A stretch of 64,000 nucleotides of DNA from Haliclona indistincta (GCA_964017065.1 OZ024786.1:13135469-13199468), one strand, 5' to 3'; positions 34,012 to 46,692 are shown, counted from the first letter of the stretch. Notes: generated by a model from the letters alone, not told the origin. Program-made: numbers and translations.

Positions 34012-35034
34012 CTAAATATCAAGCTGCTTTTTCTCTTCGTCACCTACATGCACAACAGTTTCAAGTGGTAGATCGTTCTGTTCATCAGGTTTAGGATGCA
34101 AGTGTTGGTAGAGAGCGCGAGGAAGAAGTTTCTCTTGCCGTGTCTTTGACAGACAGCGATACACCAGCAGCAGTACTATGACAGTGATGACCACTATCAG
34201 GACAAGCATTTTCATGATAATTTGCGCTGCTCGTAAATTAACTGGATAACAGTCCAGTGGTAAATTATTGTTAGAAAGCAAGTACATTCCAAAGGCAGCC
34301 ACAAGCACAATAGCACCAAGATTCGAACTAACACAGCTGATGTTCACATTGTAATTTCCACAATACTGAATGTTCATAGTGTAGTACAGTACTGCTATGT
34401 AAGTTAGGAGGAACAATGCCCATGTGGCCCATGCTCCAATCGCTATTATACAGATTGAGCCGAGTCCAGACAGAGTCAAGATATTGTATAATGCATCAAA
34501 TTCCACAAACAATGTCAAAGATTCAGCAGCGAGAATCCACTCTGGTACCAACTGGAGTTTGGCTTCTGTAGTTTGATGTTCTTTGGCTAGATTAGACTGG
34601 TAGTACTTGGATATGAAGAACGGAATAAACCGATAAAACACTAGTACCATGCCTAGGAAAAGGGGCTGTAAAGTAATATATCCAAAGTTACTCTCCACGT
34701 AGTACAGTGATCCACTGAAAATGTATGCTATATCGACTAACCAGACCACTTTTAAGCATTTGCAGTCTTTTCTCACATTTCGAATCACCATATAGGTGAT
34801 AGCTGTGATCAGATAGCTAACTCCAATGATGACTGACACTACTATAACAGGAATTCCTGAGCCATCAGGTGTTGCTGTGACAATAATGGTGCGTATCAGT
34901 GAGAAGACAAGGCTACACAGTAGAGTTATCAGCTTGATGTAGCTGCTCTTGAGTGTCTGTGGCTGAATCTTGAGGACCTGTATAAAATAATAAAGAATAC
35001 TTTATGCTTTATTGGACAAAACAGAGCTTACCAT
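34012..35034 (-). CDS. Array copy 9: multi-pass membrane protein, intact (~322 aa)
   Basis: ATG 35032-35034, intron 34978-35031 (GTAAGC; acceptor TATACAG), exon 2 34977-34012. The usual ATG before exon 2 is mutated to ATA, again requiring the upstream ATG. The start lies in a 13-base palindrome CCATAAGTTATGG shared with copies 10-12. Outer loop 3 is very short (LTLSGLGSICIIA). Tail: DEQNDLPLETVVHVGDEEKKQLDI. First member of the gene-plus-relic blocks. Confidence 0.83.
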
Positions 35035-35224
35035 AACTTATGGACAAAACTTTTCCTGCGTCGTAACACTTGATGATAGCTAGTAATGCATTATGCTGTA
35101 TACCTATTGTGTATACTGTAACTGCCTATGGGCATTGTGCCAAAGGAAGTGTAACTTACAGTGAAGTACAAGACACTACAATACATTAAAATGACATGCT
35201 GTTAACATGCTGTACATGGTGATG

Positions 35225-35790
35225 TACAAGTAATTATGTAATATCAGCAATGGCTGTGATCGATGAGCTACATTTTTGGCGTTCAAATTTGCGAAGAGTG
35301 CTTACTTGCTGACCGTATACCTCGACTGTTCCATTTGTACAGACCTTTGGCCAGTGCCTGAGAGCAAACACTTCACCAAGACGTCAAAAATGCGTGAGTT
35401 TTGGCACTAGTTGTTACCAGACGAATGACGCAGTCAAGACTCATTGGCATTTCACTCTGAAATTGCTTAACAGAATACCAAACAAACATACTCAGGCAAT
35501 AATTTTTTATAGCGACTCCAGAAGTGTTGGTTAGCAGTAAACTTCGCTGTTATTCTGCCACCGTTTCTGTAAAATTTCTCGCTGAAAATCTAAATTCCTA
35601 AGTTTAAGGTTTTGCCTACTGCCGTCCGACTGCAACTCTGGATTTTCACAGCTCTCACGCTCCTCAAAAGAACAGTCTTTGTGTGTCTTTTGATCACCTT
35701 CATTGCGTTCTCGCACTTTTTATTTTGACACTGCGTTAATATTGAATAATTAATTAGGCAAACAGTACCCGTCACCTCAAAACGATGACA
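35225..35790. repeat. Insertion block present in units 1 and 3 only (partner 40780-41340)
   Basis: About 560 bp nearly identical to 40780-41340, absent from the equivalent places near 38290 and 43810. It contains a 70-95 codon minus-strand frame (CQNKKCENAMKVIKRHTKTVLL...) conserved between the two copies only because they are recent duplicates. No family recognised. Confidence 0.6.
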
Positions 35791-36109
35791 TACAAGACAC
35801 AGTAGATGAACAGAATGATGTATTCTGCAGTGTGTGTGTGTGTGTGCTATAGTAATCCAACTGGATTCATAACACAAAGGATATGCACTTGTTCAGATTC
35901 CATCAAAATTGGTTCCATGTATGAAATAAAATTGTTAATTATTATGTTCATGACTATTCAGCACAATCATCTAAAATTGAACCTCATAGTATAGCACGAC
36001 ATTTGCAATAACTTATAATGGGAACGCTACTTCAAGCTAGACAGTAGCAAGCGATCAGTCTCGGTGGCTACCAATGAACAATAATTAACTCACGAATAGA
36101 GAACTGTGC

Positions 36110-36815
36110 CAAAGGTGCAGATGCCTCGGTGTAGTAGCATGTAAACATGTACTAGTCTAGCATGCAATCAGCGGATCCACAAGGCAGCATGCAATATATG
36201 CAATCACTGCAGTAGCAGATCCGTGGAACATGCAGGATGCAGGCAAACAGCATGGCAGCAGAGGCTATAGAAACAAGCATGGAGAATCTTGAGTGAAAGC
36301 AATCCAGCAGCTAGATAGCAAGTACATGCCAAGTGCTAACACAAGAGCTGTTGGACCAGACTATAAGTTATACAGCTCTGTTGATGTCACAATTTCCACA
36401 AATGTTCATTGTGTAGTAGAGAATGAGTATGTATATAATGACAAACAAGCCCCATGTCACCCATGCTCCTATCACAGCTCCTGAGCAGAGAGGAATTCCT
36501 TGAGCAATAAACAAGACAGGCATCGAATTCCACCAGCAAAGTCAAAGATTCCACTCTGGTAAGACAGGCATCGAATTCCACCAGCAAAGTCAAAGAATCC
36601 ACTCTGGTACCAACTGGAGTTTGGCTTCTGTGGTTTGATGTTCTTTGACTAGATTAGACTGGTAGTACTTGGATATGAAGAACGGAATAAGCTGATAAAC
36701 CACCACTACCATGCCTAGTAGGATAGGCTGGGCTACTGTTATCGATACGATTCTGCCCACATAGTACAATAGTCCATTAAAGATGTACGCTGCCTCGGCT
36801 ACCATGACTTTCTAT
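36110..36815 (-). pseudogene. Degenerate array-gene partner in unit 1, joined to a Helitron 3' end
   Basis: 36290-36815 carries pieces of exon 2: TM3-TM4 (AYIFNGLLYYVGR), the invariant core up to VPEWIL, then a 48-bp tandem duplication of the ESLTLLVEFDACL coding and a reduced TM6 region. The N-terminus and C-terminus are missing. On its low-coordinate side (36110-36290) lies the 3' end of the Helitron-like family (CCAAAGGTGCAGATGCCTCGGTG). Almost identical to 41640-42345. Confidence 0.75.
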
Positions 36816-37144
36816 TACTTTAAGTCACACAAGTCATGCTGTTGTAAACTGTGAAGATCCTGTATAGCTATAGATTACATTAACATGATTTTCTGAAGAC
36901 TATAGTAGTACTGTAAAATTCCTCACTTTGGGTGTGATTGCACAACTCAATTACAATACTCTGAAACTCAGTTCCAATGGTACTATTCGATCTACTGAGT
37001 CATGTTGCAGTATAGTTACATATTATGAATAACTGATTGATAATTATCATTACATCGATTATTACTTAAACATACATGATATTTTCAGCAGAGTCACTAC
37101 ATGTGTGCGTAATAGACCAGCAGTAACATCGTTATCTGTAAGCA

Positions 37145-38162
37145 CTAAATATCAGGCTGCTTTTTCTCTTCATCACCCACATGCACAACAGTTTCAAGTG
37201 GTAGATCGTTCTGTTCATCAGGTTCAGGATGCAAGTGTTGGTAGAGAGCGCGAGGAAGAAGTTTCTCTTGCCGTGTCTTTGACAGACAGCGATACACTAG
37301 CAGCAGTACTATGGCAGTGGTGACCACTATCAGCACAAGAATTTTCATGGTAATTTGCGCTGCTCGTAAATTAACTGGAGAGCAGTCCAGTGGTAAATCA
37401 TTGTCAGAAAGGAAGTGCATTCCAAAGGCAGCCACCAGCACAATTGCACTGAGATTCGAACTAACACAACTGATGTTTATATTGTAATTTCCACAATACT
37501 GAATGTTCAATGTGTAGTACAGTACTGCTATGTAAGTTAGGAGGAACAATGCCCATATGACCCATATTGCAATCACTAGTTCATCGATTGAGTCGCATCC
37601 AGAACGCGGAGTCAGGATTTTGTACAATGCATCGAATTCCACCAGCAGTGTCAAAGATTCAGCGGCAAGAATCCACTCTGGTACCAACTGGAGTTTGGCT
37701 TCTGTGGTTTGATGTTCTTTGGCTAGATTAGACTGGTAGTACTTGGATATGAAGAACGGAATAAACCGATAAAACACCACTACCATGCCTAATAAAATTG
37801 GTTCGAAAATACCAAAGTTATTCTCCAAATAGTATAGGAATCCACTGAAAATGTATGCTATATCGACTAACCAGACCACTTTTAAGCATTTGCAGTCTTT
37901 TCTCACATTTCGAATCACCATATAAGTGATAGCTGCGATCAGATAGATAACTCCAATGATGAGTGACACTACTAAAACAGGAATTCCTGAGCCACCTGGG
38001 GTTGCTGTGTCAATAATAATGATTATCAGTGAGACGACAAGGCTACACAGTAGAGTTAATAGCTTAATGTAGCTGCTCTTGAATGTCTGTGGCTGAATCT
38101 TGAGTACCTGCATAAATAAAGATTACTTTATACATTATTGAACAAGAGAGAGAGTTTACCAT
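37145..38162 (-). CDS. Array copy 10: multi-pass membrane protein, intact (~321 aa)
   Basis: ATG 38160-38162, intron 38108-38159 (GTAAAC), exon 2 38107-37145. Predicted segments by residue: TM1 17-37, TM2 48-68, basic loop RNVRKDCKCLK, TM3 80-98, TM4 106-124, basic loop SKYYQSNLAKEHQTTEAK, hydrophobic segment 150-168, TM6 186-207, TM7 220-238, TM8 258-282, then a 40-residue acidic tail. Charges place both termini inside if there are eight segments. Cysteines sit in the last two outer loops (SGCDSID, LDCSPVN). I do not recognise the family. Confidence 0.85.
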
Positions 38163-38639
38163 AACTTATGGACAAAAATATTCCTGCGCTGTAACACTTG
38201 ATGACAGCTAGTAATGCATTACGTTGTATACTTATTGTGTATACTGTATCTGCCTATGGGCATTGTGCCAAATGAAGTGTAACTTACATGCTGTTAACAA
38301 AGTGACATACAAGACACATTAAACTCATCGGTATTATTGTAGATGAACAGAATGATGTATTCTGCATTGTGTGTGTGCTGTGTGCTCTAATAATCCAACT
38401 GGATTCATAACACAAAGGATATGTACTTGTTCAGATTCCATCAAAATTGGTTTCATGTATGAAATGAAATTGATATGTTCATGACTATTCAGCACAATCA
38501 TCTAAAATTGAGCCTCATAGTATAAAACGACATTTTCAAGAACTTACAATGGGAACTCTACTTCAAGTTAAACAGTAGCAAGCGATCAGTCTCGGTGGCT
38601 ACCAATGAACGATAATTAACTCACGAATAAAGAACTGTG

Positions 38640-39305
38640 CCAAAGGTGCAGATGCCTCAGTGTAGTAGCATGTATGCTAGCGTGCGATCAGCAGATCCAA
38701 TGCAATATATACAATCACTGCAGTAGCAGATCCGTGGAGCATGCAGGCAAGCGGCATGGCAGCAGAGGCTATAGAAGCAAGCATGCAGATTCTTGAGTGG
38801 AAGCAATCCAGCAGCTAGATAGCAAGTACATGCCAAATGCTAACACAAGAGCTGTTGGACCAAGATTATAAGTTACACAGCTCTGTTGACGTCACAATTT
38901 CCACAATACTGAATGTTCAATGTGTAGTAGAGAATGAGTTTGTATATAATGACAAACAAGCCCTCTATTACCCATGCTCCTATCACAGCTCCTGAGCAGA
39001 GAGGAATACCTTGAGCAATAAACAAGACAGTGAACAATGCATCGAATTCCACCAGCAGTGTCAAAGATTCAGCAGCAAGAATCCACCCTGGTACCAACTG
39101 GAGTTTGGCTTCTGTGGTTTGGTGTTCTTTGGCTAGATTAGACTGGTAGTACTTGGATATGAAGAACGGAATAAACCGATAAAACACCACTACCATGCCT
39201 AGTAGAATAGGCTGGGCTATTGGTATCAATAACATTCTGCCCACATAGTACAATAGTCCAATAAAGATGTATGCTGCATCGACTAACCTGACTTTAAAGT
39301 CACAC
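38640..39305 (-). pseudogene. Degenerate array-gene partner in unit 2, joined to a Helitron 3' end
   Basis: 38820-39305 keeps exon 2 from TM3 to NIQYCGNCDVN with an intact core and no 48-bp tandem duplication, so it is closer to the original state than the partners in units 1 and 3. 38640-38820 is the Helitron-like 3' end plus one minisatellite-like unit. No start exon and no C-terminal third. Confidence 0.75.
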
Positions 39306-39583
39306 ATGCTATGAAGCTCCAGTATAGGTTACACTGATTTTCTACTGACTGTAGTAGTACATGTCTGGTGTCAAATTCCTCACTTTGGGTGTAACTGTAC
39401 AACTCAATTACAATACTCTGAAACTCATTGGGGGCAGTTCCAAAGGTACTATTACATAAGAAGAACTGATTGATATTTATCATTGCTTCGATTACTACTT
39501 ACACATAATTATATGTACTTTCAGCAGAGTCACTACGTTTGTGCGTAATAAAGCAGAAGTAAAATTATAGTTATGTTTGAGCA

Positions 39584-40593
39584 CTAGGCATCAGGCTGCT
39601 TTTTCTCTTCATCACCTACACGTACGACAGTTTCAAGTGGTAGATCATTTTGTACATCTGGTTCAGGATGCAAGAGTTGGTAGAGAGCGCGAGGAAGAAG
39701 TTTCTCTTGTCGTGTCTTTGACAGACAGCGATACACCAGCAGCAGTACTATGACAGTGTTGACCACTATCAGCACTAGAATTTTCATGATAATTTGCGCT
39801 GCTCGTAAATTAACTGAAGAACAGGCCAGTGGTAAATCATTGTTAGAAAGCAAGTGCATTCCAAAGGCAGCCACAAGCACAATAGCACCGAGATTCGAAC
39901 TAACACAGCTGATGTTAACATTGTAATTTCCACAATACTGAATGTTCATCGTGTAGTACAGTACTGCTATGTAAGTTAGGAGGAACAATGCCCATATGAC
40001 CGATGCTCCAATCACATATACAATGAAAAAGCATCCAGAACGCGGAGTCGTGATTTTGTATAATGCATCGAATTCCACCAGCAATGTCAAAGATTCAGCA
40101 GCAAGAATCCACTCTGGTACCAACTGGAGTTTGGCTTCTATTGTTTGATGTTCTTTGGCTAGATTAGACTGGTAGTACTTGGATATGAAGAACGGAATAA
40201 ACCGATAAAACACCACTACCATGCCTGGTAAAATGGGGTGTATAGCAAAGTTACTATCCACATAGTACAGTAATCCACTGAAAATGTATGCAATATCAAC
40301 TAACCAGACCACTTTTAAGCATTTGCAGTTTTTTCTCACGTTTCGAATCACCATATAAGCGATACCTGTGATCAGATAGATAACTCCAAAGATGACTAAC
40401 ACCACTATAACAGGAATTAATGAGCCAGCAGGTGTTGCTGTGACAATAATGGTGCGTATCAGTGAGGAGACAAGGCTACACAGCAGAGTTATCAGCTTGA
40501 TGTAGCTGCTCTTGAGTGTCTGTGGTTGAATCTTGAGTACCTGCATAAATAAAGAATACTATACACTTTATTGAACAAGAAAGAGCAAACCAT
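39584..40593 (-). CDS. Array copy 11: multi-pass membrane protein, frame intact, weak donor (~319 aa)
   Basis: ATG 40591-40593, intron 40541-40590, exon 2 40540-39584. The donor is GTTTGC where sister copies have GTAAGC/GTAAAC, so splicing may be poor; translation could instead begin at the ATG just before exon 2 (MQVLKIQ). The core has one substitution (HQTIEAK). Outer loop 3: TPRSGCFFIVYVIG. Tail ends VRVGDEEKKQPDA. Confidence 0.78.
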
Positions 40594-40779
40594 AACTTAT
40601 GGACAAAACTTTTCCTGCGCTGTAACACTTGATGACAGCTAGTAATGCATTATGCTGTATACTTATTGTGTATACTGTATCTGCCTATGGGCATTGTGCC
40701 AAATGAAGTGTAACTTACAGTGAAGTACAAGACACTACAAGACATTAATGACATGCTGTGTGCATGGTGATGTACAAAT

Positions 40780-41340
40780 AATTATGTAATATCAGCAATG
40801 GCTGTGATCGATGACCTACATTTTTGGCGTTCAAATTTGCGAAGAGTGCTTACTTGCTGACCGTATATCTCGACTGTTCCATTTGTACAGACCTTTGGCC
40901 AGTGCCTGAGAGCGATCACTTCACCTAGATGTCAAAAATGCATGAGTTTTGGCACTAGTTGTTACCAGACGAACGACGCAGTCAAGACTCATCGGCATTT
41001 CATTCTGAAATCGCTTACCAGAATACCAAACAAACATTCTCAGGCACTAGAACGACTCCAGTAGTGTTGGTTAGTAGTAAACTTCGCTGTTATTCTGTCA
41101 CCGTTTCTGTAAAATTTCTCGCTGAAAATCTAAATTCCTAAGTTTAAGGTTTTGCCTCCTGCCGCCCGACTGCAACTCTGGATTTTCACAGCTCTCACGC
41201 TCCTCAAAAGAACAGTCTTTGTGTGTCTTTTGATCACCTTCATGGCGTTCTCGCACTTTTTATTTTGACACTGTGTTAATATTGAATAATTAATTAGGCA
41301 AACAGTACCCGTCACCTCAACACGATGACGTACAAGACAC
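40780..41340. repeat. Insertion block, unit 3 copy (partner 35225-35790)
   Basis: Nearly identical to the unit 1 block apart from a deletion near 41050 and scattered changes, showing that units 1 and 3 share a recent ancestor distinct from units 2 and 4. Confidence 0.6.
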
Positions 41341-41639
41341 ATTAATCTATTGTAGATGAACAGAATGATGTATTCTGCATTGTGTGTGTGCTGTGTGCTC
41401 TAGTAATCCAACTGGATTCATAACACAAAGGATATGTACTTGTTCAGATTCCATCAAAATTGGTTCCATGTATGAAATCAAATTGATATGTTCATGACTA
41501 TTCAGCACAATCATCTAAAATTGAGCCTCATAGTGTAGCACGAAATTTGCAATAACTTATAATGGGAACTCTACTTCAAGTTAGACAGTAGCAAGCGATC
41601 AGTCTCGGTGGCTACCAATGAACAATAATTAACTCACGA

Positions 41640-42345
41640 ATAAAGAACCGTACCAAAGGTGCAGATGCCTCGGTGTAGTAGTATGTATACTTTTACTAGT
41701 CTAGCATGCAATCAGCGGATCCACAAGGCAGCATGCAATATATACAATCACTGCAGTAGCAGATTCGTGGAACAGGCAGGCAAGCAGCATGGTAGCAGAG
41801 GCTATAGAAGCAAGCATGGAGATTCTTGAGTGGAAGCAATCCAGCAGCTAGATAGCAAGTACATGCCAAGTGCTAACACAAGAGCTGTTGGACCAGACTA
41901 TAAGTTATACAGCTCTGTTGACGTCACAATTTCCACAAATGTTCATTGTGTAGTAGAGAATGAGTATGTATATAATGACAAACAAGCCCCATGTCACCCA
42001 TGCTCCTATCACAGCTCCTGAGCAGAGAGGAATACCTTGAGCAATAAACAAGACAGGCATCGAATTCCACCAGCAAAGTCAAAGATTCCACTCTGGTAAG
42101 ACAGGCATCGAATTCCACCAGCAAAGTCAAAGAATCCACTCTGGTACCAACTGGAGTTTGGCTTCTGTGGTTTGATGTTCTTTGGCTAGATTAGACTGGT
42201 AGTACTTGGATATGAAGAACGGAATAAGCTGATAAACCACCACTACCATGCCTAGTAGGATAGGCTGGGCTACTGTTATCGATACGATTCTGCCCACATA
42301 GTACAATAGTCCATTAAAGATGTACGCTACCTCGACTACCATGAC
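41640..42345 (-). pseudogene. Degenerate array-gene partner in unit 3
   Basis: Nearly the same sequence as 36110-36815, including the 48-bp tandem duplication in the VEFDACL region and the same deletions. Useful as a marker of unit duplication order. Confidence 0.75.
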
Positions 42346-42676
42346 TTTCTATTACTTTAAGTCACACAAGTCATGCTGTTGTAAACTGTGAAGATCCTGT
42401 ATAGCTATAGATTACATTAACATGATTTTCTGAAGACTATAGTAGTACTGTAAAATTCCTCACTTTGGGTGTGATTGCACAACTCACTTACAATACTCTG
42501 AAACTCAGTTCCAAAGGTACTATTCAATCTACTGAGTCATGTTGCAGAATAGTTACATATGAATAACTGATTGATAATTAATCATTGCTTAGATTACCTA
42601 CTTACACATACATACTTCAGCAATGTCACTACATGTGTGCGTAATAAACCAGCAGTAACATAGTTATGTTTGAGTA

Positions 42677-43678
42677 CTAGGCATCAGGCTGTTTTTTTTG
42701 TTCATCACCTACTCGTACAATAGTTTCAAGTGGTAGATCATTCTGTTCATCAGGTTCAGAATGCAAGTGTTGGTAGAGAGCGCTAGGAAGAAGTTTCTCT
42801 TGTCGTGTCTTTGACAGACAGCGATACACCAACAACAGTACTATAACAGCAATGACCACTATCAGCACAAGAATTTTCATGATAATTTGTAAAATAACTG
42901 GTGAACAGGTCAGTGGTGAATCATTGTTTGAAAACAAGTATATTCCAAAGGTAGCCACCAGCACAATTGCACTGAGATTCGAACTAACACAGCTGATGTT
43001 TATATTGTAATTTCCACAATACTGAATGTTCATAGTGTAGTACAGTACTGCTATGTAAGTTAGGAGGAACAATGCCCATATGACCCATATTGCAATCACT
43101 AGTATGCATCCAGAACGCGGAGTCAAGATTTTATATAATGCATCGAATTCCACAAACAATGACAAAGATTCAGCAGCAAGAATCCACTCTGGTACCAACT
43201 GGAGTTTGGCTTCTGTGGTTTGATGTTCTTTGACTAGATTAGACTGGTAGTACTTTGATATGAAGAACGGAATAAGCCGATAAAACACCACTACCATGCC
43301 TAGTAAAAGAGGGTGTATACCAAAGAGTAAGATATCCTCCGCATAGTATAGGAATCCACTGAAAATGTATGCTATATCGACTAACCAGACCACTTTTAAG
43401 CATTTGCAGTTTTTTCTCACATTTCGAATCACCATATAAGCAATAGCTGTGATCAGATAGATAACTCCAAAGATGACAAACACTACTATAACAGGAAGGG
43501 ATGAGCCATCAGGAGTTGCTGTGACAATAATGGTGCGTATTAGTGAGAAGACAAGGCTACACAGTAGAGTTATCAGCTTGATGTAGCTGCTCTTGAGTGT
43601 CTGTGGCTGAATCTTGAGTACCTGCATAAGTAAAGATTACTTTATACATTATTGAACAAGAGAGAGAGAGCTTACCAT
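42677..43678 (-). CDS. Array copy 12: multi-pass membrane protein, intact (~315 aa)
   Basis: ATG 43676-43678, intron 43622-43675 (GTAAGC), exon 2 43621-42677. Shortest intact member: outer loop 3 (TPRSGCILVIAIW) and the TM7-TM8 loop (DSPLTCSPVILQ) are both reduced. TM3-TM4 loop EDILLFGIHPLLLG differs from neighbours. Tail ends VRVGDEQKKQPDA. Confidence 0.84.
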
Positions 43679-44543
43679 AACTTATGGACAAAATTTTTTC
43701 TGCGCTGTAACACTTGATGACAGCTAGTAATACATTATGTTGTATACTTATTGTGCTTACTGTAACTGCCTATGGGCATTGTGCCAAATGAAGTGTAACT
43801 TACATGCTGTTAACAAAGTGACGTACAAGACACATTAACCTCATCGGTATTATTGTAGATGAACAGAATGACGTATTCTGCATTGTGTGTGTGGTATAGT
43901 AATCCAACTGGATTCAAACACAAAGGGTACGTACCTGTTCAGATTCCACATCATCAAAATTGGTTCCATGTACGAAATCAAATTGTTATGTTCACGACTA
44001 TTCAGCAAAATCATCTAATATCGAACCTCATGGTATTGCACGACATTTGCAAGATCTTACAATGGGAACCCTACTCTAAGTTAGACAGTAGCAAGCGATC
44101 AGTCTCGGTGGCTACCAATGAACAATAATTAACTCACGAATAAAGAACTGTCCCAAAGGTGCAGATGCCTCAGCGTAATAGCATGTATGCTAGCATGCAA
44201 TTAGCAGATCCACAAGGCAGCATGCAATATATACAATCACTGCAGTAGCAGATCCATGGAACATGCAGGCAAGCAGCAGGGCAGCAGAGGCTATAGAACC
44301 AAGTATGCTGATTCTTGAATGGAAGCAATCCAGCAGCTAGATAACAAGTACATGCCCAATGCTAACACAAGAGCTGTTGGACCAAGATTATAAGTTACAC
44401 AGCTCTGTTAATGAGTTTTCGTCAAAATTTGCGAATCTGGCTAGAAATGCTCCAAAAGTGTTGAAAATGAACTCTAAGTGTTCTAAATATCATTTTGGAC
44501 AGTTTCTGTAAGAAAGAGTGGGTGAGGTTTTCAAGGTGCTTAA

Positions 44544-45133
44544 CCCTTTAATTACTAAATTATCTTACTGAAATTTTAACCTCGTAAATGCTGACCACTT
44601 CTTTCGTGAATATCTCGTGTGTCTTTTGCGCTACTGGTCTCAAATTTGCTTCCTTTTACGCCAGTGAGTAGCCGCAATTGCCAACACTCAAGTCAGTCGA
44701 TATGCTCCTCCCATGTCGAAAGTGAAGCCGATAAAGTGCAACGACCTCGTCAAATTTTGCTCAAAGTTGGTACTTTGGGGCTGGATACTGAAAAGTACAC
44801 ACAAATAGCAGTGGTTTTGGTGAGTGCAAAATGTAGCCCAGATCATAGAGAATGCACAAAAATGTGTTTCCGAGCACCCTGAAGCCATAAAATGTCCAAA
44901 TTTTCTTGGCGGCCATTTTTTTCTCCTAAAATGTTGTGAAATTTGCACTGAAGCCATGGAAATGCTGTCGCCATTATGTTTAGCGCAGGGGGCGTGCCGA
45001 AAACCACTGGATTTTTTGCGGTTATTTGTATTCTTCAATTTAGCTTAATTTCGGAATATTTTAACACTTTTTGATAAAGTTATGGTGTCTGAAGTATGTA
45101 TGTTGCCAAATGGCAACAATATGGGTTAAAGGG
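44544..45133. mobile_element. TTAA-flanked element (piggyBac-type MITE), 590 bp
   Basis: TTAA at 44540-44543 and 45134-45137; inner ends CCCTTTAAT... and ...TTAAAGGG give the inverted termini CCCTTTAA. TTAA targets and CCC/GGG ends are typical of piggyBac-type elements. The adjacent 44411-44539 segment is also absent from sister units, so the full insertion history is more complex. No transposase seen. Confidence 0.65.
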
Positions 45134-45262
45134 TTAACATCACAATTTCCACAATACTAAATGTTTATTGTGTAGTAGAGCATGAGTATGTATATAATTA
45201 TAATGACAAACAAGCCCATGCTCCTATCACAGCTCCTGAGTAGAGAGGATTACCTTGAGCAA

Positions 45263-46031
45263 CTAGGCACCGAAGGTGCTTATGCCTCGGTGGAATGTTA
45301 TTCATACATGCCTGTCTGACTAAATACGCTGAACTGAAATACACAAGCAGTAATGAAAGTCTGCTGTTGCTAGTTGAACACTATTGTTAGTGGCTGACAA
45401 CTTATAAAAACATACACAATAAACTGCAGCCTTTCTGTACAGCAATATTTAGTTATGCAATCAGAAGCCAATCAGTGCTGACCACAATTCAACTGGGCGT
45501 GTCTACAATAATGTTCAGTACAGCCCATGCATACTAGATAGCTTCCATAGCTTGCTCACACAATTTCTCTGGACCTGTGCTGCTATCCTGAAGTGAAATT
45601 CTAACCTATCAGCTTCTAGGCAGTCAACTGTGGATAGCTTTGCCTTTCCAGATCGCCAGCAACAGCTCGATCGCGAGCCGGTGAGCAAATTGCGCCATAA
45701 CTCACGAACAAAGGTTATTATACAGTTTTCACATGTTCTAGAGCGAGATAATACCGTGTACTACTTGCATTGCTAGCTTCAGAGCTTAGCTTTCAGCGTG
45801 CGCTACAAAACTGAACCAGCCGTGAGCAATTCACGCGGTAACTTACGCACTATGCTTTAAAATCAAACTTCTGAAAATTCAAATCCGAGCAAGTATCGAT
45901 TTCTACCCGTGTTGCTTGTTTCAGCGATTGGTTTTCAGCGAGCTACGAGAAATCGTTGCGACAGACTGACTGAATGAATGACTGACACCACGATTACTGT
46001 ATGCCTCGTGGCTCCGCCCACCGAGGCATAA
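45263..46031 (-). mobile_element. Helitron-like element copy D, complete, with empty-site evidence (769 bp)
   Basis: On the minus strand: TTATGCCTCGGTGGGCGGAG..., hairpin, ATTCATTCAGTC microsatellite, internal block, then ...CCACCGAGGCATAAGCACC TTCGGTGCCTAG. The sister unit reads TTGAGCAATAAAC near 36508; here GAGCAA and TAAAC flank the element exactly, so again it sits between A and T with no duplication. Second independent proof of the same insertion mode. Confidence 0.87.
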
Positions 46032-46385
46032 TAAACAAGACAGTGAAAATGCATCGAATTCCACCAGCAATGTCAAAGATTCAGCAGCAAGAATCCACTC
46101 AGGTACCAACTGGAGTTTGGCTTCTGTGGTTTGATATTCTTTGGCTAGATTAGACTGGTAGTACTTGGATATGAAGAATGGATTCAGTATACAGGTTCAA
46201 AGTTTAGGGCATTCTGTAAAATGCCTGAGGATAGTCCCCTGGTGTTATACAATCTGTTTAAAATATGGGTGCTGTAACATAAATGCTATAATTACTAGTC
46301 TGATAATTGAATTATAAAAATCCCCTGCAAATTGAATAACATTAAGTTTGTTAAAAATTAATTTCTGTGGTGAATTTATCTGTCA

Positions 46386-46490
46386 TCTTGTTTAGAAGGT
46401 GTGTTGGTAGAGAGAAAGGATTCTCTTGTCGTGTCTTTGACAGCGATACACCAGCAGCAGTACTATGACAGTAATGACCACTATCACAAC
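46386..46490 (-). pseudogene. Relic of array-gene last membrane segment and tail
   Basis: The minus strand keeps coding for VVITVIVLLLVYRC...TRQE (degenerate). The same relic recurs at 48468-48575 and 51795-51905, upstream of copies 13 and 14. Confidence 0.65.
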
Positions 46491-46604
46491 AATCTCCCAT
46501 TAATGAGTCCTAGCTCACTTTTTATGCACTACTATTCCTAGTATTGTACTGGAACTCTATCAACACTTGAAAATTTTTTCCTATAATGATTATAACTTAG
46601 TCTC

Positions 46605-46692
46605 AGCTAAATATCCTCAGTGGTGGTCGCACCTGAGTGTCTTGATAAACTTCGGCATGTTAGGGGTGAATATACAGCAGGGAGCCTCCATT
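46605..46692 (-). pseudogene. Fragment of the fibrinogen-like gene inside the array
   Basis: The minus strand reads MEAPCCIFTPNMPKFIKTL, matching MEAPCCTHPNMPWFIKTL of the gene at 55.5 kb; nucleotide similarity continues to the TGAGGATATT block. It runs into a CT microsatellite on one side. The same fragment occurs at 49940-50025. Confidence 0.8.

Larger units (their letters stand above)
44153..46180 (-). pseudogene. Degenerate array-gene partner in unit 4, broken by two insertions
   Basis: Pieces in order: Helitron-like 3' relic 44153-44330, gene pieces 44335-44410, 45138-45262 (CACAATTTCCACAATACT..., TM6 region) and 46032-46180 (core LVPEWILAAESLTLLVEFDA). They are separated by an insertion region (44411-45137) and a complete Helitron-like element (45263-46031). 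Sequence stops near 46180 within the FFISKYY coding. Confidence 0.75.
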
